Below are positions 33,783 through 41,461 of a stretch of 64,000 nt of DNA, in pieces; the first letter of the stretch is position 1; each line of letters starts with the position of its first letter. The notes under the pieces are model-generated. The model worked only from the letters and a program-made list of their open reading frames with translations. It had not been told where the DNA came from and made no database searches. The DNA comes from Bacteroidales bacterium SW299 (GTDB taxonomy: Bacteria > Bacteroidota > Bacteroidia > Bacteroidales > Bacteroidaceae), in NCBI GenBank assembly GCA_019550975.1, contig SDWH01000007.1, forward strand, positions 92,457 through 156,456, given 5' to 3'. Both the position numbers and the translations under genes were made by a program.

Positions 33783-35138
33783 ATGAAATTAGACAGCAAG
33801 CGGAACTTTCTGGTCCGTAAATTTCTGAAAGAGTATCTTGATCTGCACCGCAGCAAGGAGGACGAGCAGGTTACCGTTGAGTACATCCGCAATGGAGTTG
33901 AGTTTAAGGGAACGAACCTGTGGATTCTGATATTTGCCACAGTTATCGCTTCGTTGGGATTGAATGTCAACTCAACGGCGGTAATCATTGGAGCGATGCT
34001 GATTTCTCCGCTCATGGGCCCTACGATGGGAATCGGTCTTTCAATCGGTCTGAACGATTTTGAACTGATGAAGCGGTCGTTGAAGAGCTATGCGGTGACT
34101 ACTTTGTTCAGTGTGGTTACGGCCACTCTCTATTTTTTGTTCACTCCGCTTGATGAGGTGCAGTCGGAACTGCTTGCCCGTACTTCTCCTTCTATTTATG
34201 ATGTGTTCATCGCCTTGATGGGCGGTTTGGCAGGGATAGTGGCTCTAGCGACAAAAGAGAAGGGGAATGTGATTCCGGGTGTTGCCATCGCTACGGCATT
34301 GATGCCTCCGCTCTGTACGGCGGGTTTCGGTCTGGCTACGGGCAATCTGCTGTATTTCTTGGGTGCTTTCTATCTGTATTTCATCAATTCTGTGTTCATC
34401 AGTCTGGCCACTTACATCGGAGTCCGGCTGATGCGTTTCGAACGCAAGCAGTTTGTGGATAAGGAGCGCGAAAGGATTGTCAAGCGGTATATCGTATGGA
34501 TTACGATCGCCACGATGTGCCCCGCTGTATACCTTACTTATAATATCGTGCGTGAAACCTTTTATCAGACCTCGGCGAACCGTTTCATCACCCAGGAACT
34601 TCAGTTTCCCGATTCGCAGATTCTAAGCCGTGACATTTCTTATGAGAAGCGTGAGATTCGGGTTGTATTGGTTGGAAAGGAGATTCCGGAAAATCAGATC
34701 GTTGAGGCTCGCAACCGTTTGGATAAATACAGTCTGGACAATACAAAACTTGTGGTCTTCCAAGGCTTGGGAAACAATAATGCGGTGGACATCAGCAATA
34801 TCAAGTCGATGGTGATGGAGGATTTCTACCATAACAGCGAGAGGCAGCTTTCGGAACAGCGTGTGGAACTGGACTCGATAAAGCGGGCCTTGGATGCCTT
34901 TAGCGGATCCCAGGTGGATTTAAGAATGGGGAAGGAGATGAAAGTGCTTTTCCCGATGGTTAAGACGCTGTCTGTGTCAAAAAGTCTTCAGATGCTTATC
35001 GACAGTGCGCGGATGGACACCGTTACGTTTGCGATTGTAGGCTGCACGCATGCGCCTTCGGCTCCGGAAAAACGCAAGATGAACGATTGGCTGAAAGCCC
35101 GTACCGGAGCAGACAAAGTGCATTTGATTGTAGAATGA
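33783..35138 (+). CDS. DUF389 (TIGR00341-type) membrane protein
   Basis: 451 residues. The N-terminal half has about six transmembrane helices with the family signature NSTAVIIGAMLISPLMGPTM and a later VIPGVAIATALMPPLCTAGF. The C-terminal 200 residues are soluble and alpha/beta (VVLVGKEIPENQIVEARNRL). Function of the family is not established. It lies 21 bases after the flippase gene and ends at a strong bidirectional terminator. Confidence 0.9.
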   Translation: MKLDSKRNFLVRKFLKEYLDLHRSKEDEQVTVEYIRNGVEFKGTNLWILIFATVIASLGLNVNSTAVIIGAMLISPLMGPTMGIGLSIGLNDFELMKRSLKSYAVTTLFSVVTATLYFLFTPLDEVQSELLARTSPSIYDVFIALMGGLAGIVALATKEKGNVIPGVAIATALMPPLCTAGFGLATGNLLYFLGAFYLYFINSVFISLATYIGVRLMRFERKQFVDKERERIVKRYIVWITIATMCPAVYLTYNIVRETFYQTSANRFITQELQFPDSQILSRDISYEKREIRVVLVGKEIPENQIVEARNRLDKYSLDNTKLVVFQGLGNNNAVDISNIKSMVMEDFYHNSERQLSEQRVELDSIKRALDAFSGSQVDLRMGKEMKVLFPMVKTLSVSKSLQMLIDSARMDTVTFAIVGCTHAPSAPEKRKMNDWLKARTGADKVHLIVE

Positions 35139-35146
35139 GGCCTGTA

Positions 35147-35193
35147 AAAAAGAACGTGCCGCGAAATAAATACATTCGCGGCACGTTCTTTTT
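35147..35193. terminator. Strong bidirectional terminator
   Basis: A 19-bp perfect stem (35147-35165 with 35175-35193, core GAACGTGCCGCGAA) and 9-base loop, with A-runs on one side and T-runs on the other, so it works on both strands. It separates the converging DUF389 and helicase genes. Confidence 0.93.
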
Positions 35194-35219
35194 ATTGTAT
35201 AATCTGTTGAACTTGTAGC

Positions 35220-37094
35220 TTATTTTTTTCTTTTCTTCTTGCTTGGCTTTTCCCACCAGTCGCCTTCTTCATTGTCTGATCCGCCGTTGAAGAACTGCAT
35301 CCAGTCGTCTTTTTTCATTTTGTGCTGTGCCGGAGCTTGTTCGGGTTTGGCTTTCCTTGAAGAAGATTCCCTTTTTCCACCTTTTTCTCCGCGGCTGCGT
35401 TTCTTTCCGCTGCTGTCGCTGTTCCCGGTGTTTTCACTGGCTACCTCCAACACTACCTTGCGTCCGTTCTTCAACGTAACTTTGTTCAGCGCTTTCAGCA
35501 GTACGGAAGCCTGTGACTCGATTACTTCAACGAATGAGAAGTTCTGCATCAGATCAATGCGTCCGATCTGGATGCGTTCGTTCTTTACATTGTGGTTGAT
35601 CAGGTCAATAATCTGGTTGGCATAGAATCCGTCTGTCTTGCCCACGTTAAGGAAAAGACGTGTATAGCCTTTTTCCGCTTTGCGGCTTCTTTCACCTCGT
35701 TCCTTGCGGTCTTTACGTTCTTTCCGGTCTTTGCGGCCTTTTTCTTTTTCTCCTTTTTCTGATGCGCTGGGCTGATCTATCTCAGGAGCGTTCTTGTAAT
35801 AGTCCAGGAAACGGTTGAATTCCATAGACACCACGCGCTTGATCAGGTCTTCTTTGCTAAGCCATTCAAACTTGCGGTAAATGCTCGGCAGGAAAGTTTC
35901 GATTTCTTCTTCGTTAACTTTAACTTTCTCGATTTCATCGATTACTTTCACAAGCTGCTGTTCGCATATTTCTTGTCCTGTCGGCAGCGGACTTACCTCA
36001 AATTTCTTGTTGATGATGCGTTCGATCTGGCGCATCTTTCCTTTTTCTCTCAGGTTGATGATGGCTATTGAGATACCTGTTTTCCCGGCGCGTCCGGTAC
36101 GTCCGCTTCGGTGGGTATAGCTTTCCGTGTCTTCCGGGAGTCCGTAGTTGATGACATGAGTCAAGTCGTTTACGTCAAGTCCGCGTGCAGCCACATCGGT
36201 TGCCACCAGCAGCTGGAGATGGCGTTGGCGGAACTTCTGCATTACAAGGTCACGCTGGGCCTGACTCAGTTCGCCGTGGAGCGAATCGGCATCGTATCCA
36301 TCTTGAATCAGTTTGTCGGCAATTTCCTGGGTCTCTTTGCGGGTGCGGCAGAAAATGATGCCATAGATTTGCGGATAGTAATCCACAACGCGTTTCAGTG
36401 CAAGATATTTGTCCTTTGCATGTACGATATATGCAACGTGATGCACGTTTTTGGTGCTCTCGTTCTTGACTCCGATTGTAATTTCTTTTGCATCATGCAG
36501 ATAAGTTTTTGCAATCTTTGAGATTTCCGGGCTCATGGTTGCAGAGAACATCAACGTGTTTCTGTCCTGCGGCACATGTTCCAGTATGGCATTGATGCTT
36601 TCAGTAAATCCCATGTTCAGCATCTCGTCTGCTTCGTCCATAACCACATCCTTGATGGTTTCAAGCTTGGCAACCTTGCGTTCCATCAAGTCAATCAGAC
36701 GGCCCGGTGTAGCTACAATGATATGTACGCCTTTTTTCAGGCTGCGTATTTGGCTTTCGATGGATGAACCTCCATATACGGGCAGAATCTTCAAGTCTGT
36801 AATGTACTTGGAATAATCGGTCAAATCACCGGCTATCTGCAGGCAAAGTTCGCGAGTAGGGCAGAGTATCAACGCTTGCGGTTCGCGGCGTGTCACATCA
36901 GTCTTTTGAATCAGCGGCAGACCAAATGCGGCTGTTTTTCCCGTTCCGGTTTGAGCCAGAGCTACTACATCATTACCGTTTCCCAACAGGTAAGGAATCA
37001 CTTCTTCTTGTACAGGCATGGGGCTCACATACCCCATTTCTTCAATCGCTTTGCGTATCTCAGGGGAAACGCCAAGTTCTTCAAATGTCTTCAT
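35220..37094 (-). CDS. DEAD-box ATP-dependent RNA helicase
   Basis: 624 residues from the ATG at 37094 (MKTFEELGVSPEIRKAIEEM). The frame is open to 37382, but the extension crosses an exact promoter box and has no family match. The Q motif, AQTGTGKT, PTREL, TPGRLIDL, DEAD and SAT appear in order, then the second RecA-like domain with ARGLDVNDLTHVINY and HRSGRTGRAG. A DbpA-type RNA-binding domain follows (about 440-515), and the last 100 residues are a Lys/Arg/Ser-rich tail. Likely a ribosome-assembly or cold-response helicase (DeaD/CsdA type). Confidence 0.93.
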   Translation of the reverse strand: MKTFEELGVSPEIRKAIEEMGYVSPMPVQEEVIPYLLGNGNDVVALAQTGTGKTAAFGLPLIQKTDVTRREPQALILCPTRELCLQIAGDLTDYSKYITDLKILPVYGGSSIESQIRSLKKGVHIIVATPGRLIDLMERKVAKLETIKDVVMDEADEMLNMGFTESINAILEHVPQDRNTLMFSATMSPEISKIAKTYLHDAKEITIGVKNESTKNVHHVAYIVHAKDKYLALKRVVDYYPQIYGIIFCRTRKETQEIADKLIQDGYDADSLHGELSQAQRDLVMQKFRQRHLQLLVATDVAARGLDVNDLTHVINYGLPEDTESYTHRSGRTGRAGKTGISIAIINLREKGKMRQIERIINKKFEVSPLPTGQEICEQQLVKVIDEIEKVKVNEEEIETFLPSIYRKFEWLSKEDLIKRVVSMEFNRFLDYYKNAPEIDQPSASEKGEKEKGRKDRKERKDRKERGERSRKAEKGYTRLFLNVGKTDGFYANQIIDLINHNVKNERIQIGRIDLMQNFSFVEVIESQASVLLKALNKVTLKNGRKVVLEVASENTGNSDSSGKKRSRGEKGGKRESSSRKAKPEQAPAQHKMKKDDWMQFFNGGSDNEEGDWWEKPSKKKRKK

Positions 37095-37120
37095 TCGTTT
37101 TTTTAATATCAAATTCGGCG

Positions 37121-37128
37121 CAAAGTTA
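37121..37128 (-). promoter_or_regulatory. Candidate -7 promoter box of the helicase gene
   Basis: Minus strand TAACTTTG, an exact match, 27 bases upstream of the ATG at 37094; it supports the shorter start. Confidence 0.6.
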
Positions 37129-37264
37129 CTGATAATTCTTGATATATCAGATATTTTGTTTGCCGTTTTATCCTTATTTATTAGTATTTTATGTGGCAGT
37201 ATACCAATAAGTAGGTATTGACGGACTGCTTTCTCCGGAGTAGCTTTGTTCAAATTCTGGAAAT

Positions 37265-37543
37265 ATGGTAAAATTGGTGCATAAGACAGCAGTAGCAGGC
37301 CGAGGCTGCAGGCTGTGGCTTTCATGGGGAATCGTTGTTTTGCTTGTTGTGACTGCATGGATGCTTGTGGTTTATTTTTCACATGCAGGAAATGACTGTT
37401 CGTGCATATTCTGTAGGTTTTACGGAAATGATGGCGGCAAGATGCTGGTGCGCTGTCTGGCAGTGCTTAGCGGATTGTGGCTGGCCGTTTTATTGTTCTT
37501 TTTTCATTTTGTCCGCATTGGCCGAAAACATAAAAAACGATAA
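37265..37543 (+). CDS. Small two-helix membrane protein
   Basis: 92 residues with a basic N end, two clear transmembrane helices (about 19-38 and 62-83) and a basic tail GRKHKKR. Four cysteines, with a C-x-C-x2-C between the helices, give it some character. No family recognised. It stands alone between the divergent helicase promoter and the GH97 gene. Coding is plausible but not certain. Confidence 0.45.
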   Translation: MVKLVHKTAVAGRGCRLWLSWGIVVLLVVTAWMLVVYFSHAGNDCSCIFCRFYGNDGGKMLVRCLAVLSGLWLAVLLFFFHFVRIGRKHKKR

Positions 37544-37682
37544 ATAAGCAGACGTTTGCTGGTCGGGATGTAGTGTAATATGCTTTTGAACTGTTCTATA
37601 GATAGAGGCTGTCTTGAAGCTTGCTTTGTTTCGGCTTGAAGAATTGAACAGGCTAATGTTAATCATAAAATCATTTACACAG

Positions 37683-39794
37683 ATGAAACGTTTTGTATCA
37701 GTATGTATCTTGTTATGCTTCGCTGTCTGGGGAAGCATAAAGGCGCAGGTTTTGACTTCCCCGGATGGTAATGTGTCGTTGGATTTTCGTCTTTTGTCTG
37801 ACGGAACTCCTGTCTATTCTCTTCAATATAAAGGACGGGAGGTTATTAAAGAGAGCCGAATGGGCTTCCTCGTCAGTCCTGAATTTGTGTTTTGCAAAGA
37901 CTTTGAGCAAATTGAAGAGCGGACGGGCGAGGCAGATACGGTCTGGCATCCGGTATTGGGGCAATACCGTGATATCCGGGATCATCATAAGGAGCTGTTT
38001 GTTGCTTTGCGCCAGAAAGATACCGGCTGGCTGCTGAATATCCGTTTCCGTCTTTTTGATGACGGACTGGGTTTCCGTTATGAATTTCCTGTGCAAGAGG
38101 ATTTGCGCAACTTTACGTTGAAAGAGGAGGTTACGGAGTTTCGCTTGACCGGTGACCATAAGGCATTCTGGCTTCCGGGTGACTATGATACGAACGAATA
38201 TCCTACTACAACTTCTCTTTTATCGGAAGTTGCCTTTTTGACAGACAGCGTAAGGCAGGAGCCTTTGGCGGTCAAAAGTTTTACGCCTGATCTGGCTGTG
38301 CAGACACCGCTTATGCTGAAATCTGCGGACGGACTGTATATTAATATACACGAGGCGGCGCTAGTTGATTATCCGGCGATGCAATTGAATTTGGATGACA
38401 AGTCATTTTGCCTAAGTGCCCATCTTACTCCCGACAAGAACGGAGCCAAAGGATTCATGCAAACCGGCAATGTTACTCCGTGGCGGACAATCGTCGTGAG
38501 TGATGATGCACGAGATATTTTGGCATCCAACCTGATTTTGAATCTGAATGAACCCTGCAAACTGGAAGACACTTCCTGGATACATCCCGTTAAATACGTA
38601 GGCGTGTGGTGGGAGTATTTTACAGGGCAAGGCTCGACGTGGGCCTATACGAAGAATCAGGACATAGTTATCGGAAAGACCGATTATACCAAAGAAATGC
38701 CTAATGGAACACATGCCGCCAATACAGCGCATGTAAAAGAATATATTGACTTCGCATCCCGAAACGGGTTTGATGCCGTGCTGGTAGAGGGATGGAATGA
38801 AGGATGGGAAGCGAATTTTGCTTATGTGAAAGAGCATATATACAGTTTTACCCGGCCGTATCCGGATTTTGATGTAAGTGAGCTGCAGCGTTATGCGGCG
38901 GAAAAGAAGGTGAAAATCATTATGCACCATGAAACGACTTCATCTGTCTGTGATTATGAGCGGCAGATGGAAGATGCGTTCCGGTTTATGTCTGAACACG
39001 GATATGATGCGGTTAAAACAGGATATGTGGGCCCTATTATCCCCCGCAGTGAACATCACGACGGGCAGTGGATGGTAAACCATTATCTGAGGGTTGTCAA
39101 GATGGCCGCAAAATATAAAGCGATGGTTAATTCGCATGAGGCTGTACGCCCAACCGGATTATGCCGTACTTATCCGAACTGGATAGCGCAGGAGTCGGCA
39201 CGCGGTACAGAGTTTGAATCATTTAAAGGCAATCGTCCGGACCATACGACAATCTTGCCTTTTACACGGCTGATGGGTGGCCCGATGGACTATACGCCGG
39301 GAATTTTTGAAGGAGATTTGTCGGTTTATGGTTCGAATAAGGCAAAGCTTAGTACAACGCTTGTGAAACAGCTTGCTCTTTATGTAACGATGTACAGTCC
39401 GCTCCAGATGGCAGCAGACTTATATACAAATTATGAGAAATATCCGGATGCTTTTCAGTTTATAAAAGATGTAGCGGTTGATTGGGATGATACGTATATT
39501 CTGGAAGCGGAGCCCGGTGACTATATAACCATTGCGCGGAAGGCTAAAGGGAAAGATGAATGGTATGTCGGGGGAATCACTGATGAAAACAGCAGAGAAG
39601 CTACAATTGATTTGAGCTTTTTGCCCCGGGGAAAGAATTATCGGGCCGTTATTTATGCAGATGGGGAGAAAGCGGACTGGAGGACAACCCCTAAAGATTA
39701 TGTAATCTTCTCGAAGAAAGTGAATAGCAAGACGGTGCTGAAACAGCGCCTTGCTCCAAGCGGTGGAGTGGCTGTTTCTATCAAGCCAATGTGA
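37683..39794 (+). CDS. GH97 alpha-glucosidase (SusB-like, inverting type)
   Basis: 703 residues from the ATG at 37683, with a signal peptide ending at SIKAQ, so periplasmic. It removes glucose from alpha-glucans. An N-terminal beta-sandwich precedes a TIM barrel and a C-terminal beta domain. VKTGYVG replaces the VKVDF of retaining members, and Glu417 (HHE), Glu486 (NSHEA) and Glu510 (ARGTE) have the same spacing as the SusB residues Glu439, Glu508 and Glu532, so inversion is expected. No susC/susD genes lie next to it here, unlike classic polysaccharide-utilisation loci. Confidence 0.92.
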   Translation: MKRFVSVCILLCFAVWGSIKAQVLTSPDGNVSLDFRLLSDGTPVYSLQYKGREVIKESRMGFLVSPEFVFCKDFEQIEERTGEADTVWHPVLGQYRDIRDHHKELFVALRQKDTGWLLNIRFRLFDDGLGFRYEFPVQEDLRNFTLKEEVTEFRLTGDHKAFWLPGDYDTNEYPTTTSLLSEVAFLTDSVRQEPLAVKSFTPDLAVQTPLMLKSADGLYINIHEAALVDYPAMQLNLDDKSFCLSAHLTPDKNGAKGFMQTGNVTPWRTIVVSDDARDILASNLILNLNEPCKLEDTSWIHPVKYVGVWWEYFTGQGSTWAYTKNQDIVIGKTDYTKEMPNGTHAANTAHVKEYIDFASRNGFDAVLVEGWNEGWEANFAYVKEHIYSFTRPYPDFDVSELQRYAAEKKVKIIMHHETTSSVCDYERQMEDAFRFMSEHGYDAVKTGYVGPIIPRSEHHDGQWMVNHYLRVVKMAAKYKAMVNSHEAVRPTGLCRTYPNWIAQESARGTEFESFKGNRPDHTTILPFTRLMGGPMDYTPGIFEGDLSVYGSNKAKLSTTLVKQLALYVTMYSPLQMAADLYTNYEKYPDAFQFIKDVAVDWDDTYILEAEPGDYITIARKAKGKDEWYVGGITDENSREATIDLSFLPRGKNYRAVIYADGEKADWRTTPKDYVIFSKKVNSKTVLKQRLAPSGGVAVSIKPM

Positions 39795-39881
39795 GTAGGG
39801 AAGGAAGGTTGCTAGCACATGAATATGGATTGACAATGGCCGGAATTGTTGTGAAAGTAGGGCAGTTCCGGCTTTTGTATT

Positions 39882-40805
39882 TCATCGGGAAGCGAGCAGC
39901 CGGGCAATGGCTGCTTTGTCTTTGTTCAATTGTGCAGTCAATGCGTTGATGTCTTCAAACTTCATTTCCGGTCGTATGCGGCTCACAAATTCTATTTTCA
40001 TTTCTTTGTAATAAATGTCATCGTTGAAGTCTATGAGATGTACCTCGATGCTCATGTCTTTTCCGTTGTTGAGTGTCGGACGGTAGCCGATGTTCAGCAT
40101 GCCGGGGTATGTGTTATTGCCTATATATGCGTAGACAGCATATACTCCGGTTTCAGGGATCAGCTTTTCTGCGCATGAAGGCTTCAGATTGGCCGTCGGG
40201 AATCCCAGCTTGCGCCCAACTTTATATCCGTCGATGACAGTCCCGCTTATATAATAGGAATATCCTAAATATTGGTTAGCCTTTTTAACATCCCCTTTTT
40301 TCAGCAGTTCCCGTATCAGGGTAGAGCTGATGCTTTGTCCGTCCTCAGTCAATGCTTTTGCCTGTACGACTTCCATGCCAAGTTCTTTGCCGTATTTGCA
40401 ATAATTCTCGAATCCTTCGCTCCGGTTGTGTCCGAAGCGATGGTCATATCCGATGATCAATGTTTGCACATGATATTCTTCATGGAGCAGCCGCATGAAT
40501 TCATAGGCTGTCAGTTGGGAAAGTGCTTCTGTGAATGGAAGCATCAGGCAATAGTCGGCACTTGTAAAAGACAGCAGCTCTTCTTTTTGTTTCAGGCAAG
40601 ATAAAAGCTGGGGCTGATAGTCTGCATGCATAACCTGTCTTGGGTGTACAGGAAATGTAATCAGTGCCGAACATAAACCTTCTCTTTTGGCTGTTTCGGA
40701 AACCTGGCGGATCAGATAGCGATGTCCTCGGTGAACTCCGTCAAAGCATCCGATCGTGGCGACGCATGGAGGAAGTTTGTGGTTGGTACTGTCTGTCAGA
40801 ATCAT
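39882..40805 (-). CDS. ribF: Bifunctional riboflavin kinase / FAD synthetase
   Basis: 307 residues, normal for RibF. It converts riboflavin to FMN and FMN to FAD in the cytosol. The N-terminal adenylyltransferase has GCFDGVHRGHRYL (HIGH-like) and the ISSTLIRELL motif; the C-terminal kinase has GKLGFPTANL after a VGR and ends with the helical RPEMKFEDINALTAQLNKD. It is the last gene of a leftward trio behind the calcium ATPase and the HAD phosphatase, with a 40-base gap. Confidence 0.95.
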   Translation of the reverse strand: MILTDSTNHKLPPCVATIGCFDGVHRGHRYLIRQVSETAKREGLCSALITFPVHPRQVMHADYQPQLLSCLKQKEELLSFTSADYCLMLPFTEALSQLTAYEFMRLLHEEYHVQTLIIGYDHRFGHNRSEGFENYCKYGKELGMEVVQAKALTEDGQSISSTLIRELLKKGDVKKANQYLGYSYYISGTVIDGYKVGRKLGFPTANLKPSCAEKLIPETGVYAVYAYIGNNTYPGMLNIGYRPTLNNGKDMSIEVHLIDFNDDIYYKEMKIEFVSRIRPEMKFEDINALTAQLNKDKAAIARLLASR

Positions 40806-40845
40806 TTTTCCGTTTGATAATTATCGGTGGTTTAGGATGCTCGGC

Positions 40846-41454
40846 TCAAAAGAATACTGCACGGAGGTCACCGCCCGGGATATAATGAAAAGTATGGAGG
40901 CCGGCTGAAGATGCTGCCTGGCAGTTTGCCTCAGAATCATCGATGAAGAGAGTTTCATCGGCTTTTAGTCCGGCTTCCTTGAGCGCTGCGATGAATATCT
41001 GAGGATCCGGTTTGGCCAAATGCATCCGGAAAGACAGAAATATGTGTTTAAAGTAGTCTTCCACTTTGTATCCATTGTAGTTGAAGGCTTTTGCCCCGCA
41101 GAGCCAGTGCAGTTCGTTCGTGTTGCTCAGCAGGTATAGGTTATAATGCGAACCAAGTTCCAGCAGCAGTTCTAACTTTTCAGGGGGAATAGACTTTAAT
41201 TGGGTATTCCATGCTTTGTCGATGTCTTCGTCTGCTACTTCCTTTCCGATGATCCGGCGGATTTCCTGGTGGAAGCCGGCGGTATCCAGCGCACCGGATT
41301 CGTATGCGCTGAATACTCCCAGCTCGTTTGTGCCCGTGAGCAGTGTCTTGACATCGGCTCCCAGCCGTTCGAAAGCTTGGATGCAACCTTCTGTGTTGAG
41401 GTCAATCAGTACGCCTCCCCAGTCAAAGATGATGTTATGAATTTGTGGATTCAC
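40846..41454 (-). CDS. HAD family phosphatase (YihX-like)
   Basis: 202 residues of the HAD-IA type. Motif I is FDWGGVLIDL, where DWGG takes the place of the usual DxDGT; motif II is LLSNTNE; motif III is KPDPQIF; motif IV is FIDDSEANC. Family members dephosphorylate small sugar or nucleotide phosphates. The first Asp is the expected nucleophile; the second acidic residue of motif I is missing as in YihX-like enzymes. It lies 7 bases after the ATPase gene. Substrate unknown. Confidence 0.87.
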   Translation of the reverse strand: MNPQIHNIIFDWGGVLIDLNTEGCIQAFERLGADVKTLLTGTNELGVFSAYESGALDTAGFHQEIRRIIGKEVADEDIDKAWNTQLKSIPPEKLELLLELGSHYNLYLLSNTNELHWLCGAKAFNYNGYKVEDYFKHIFLSFRMHLAKPDPQIFIAALKEAGLKADETLFIDDSEANCQAASSAGLHTFHYIPGGDLRAVFF

Positions 41455-41461
41455 GGTGTCT

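Noticed and set aside
37095..37382. N-terminal extension of the DEAD-box helicase
   Set aside because: It crosses an exact promoter box and has no helicase features; the Q motif begins right after the ATG at 37094.
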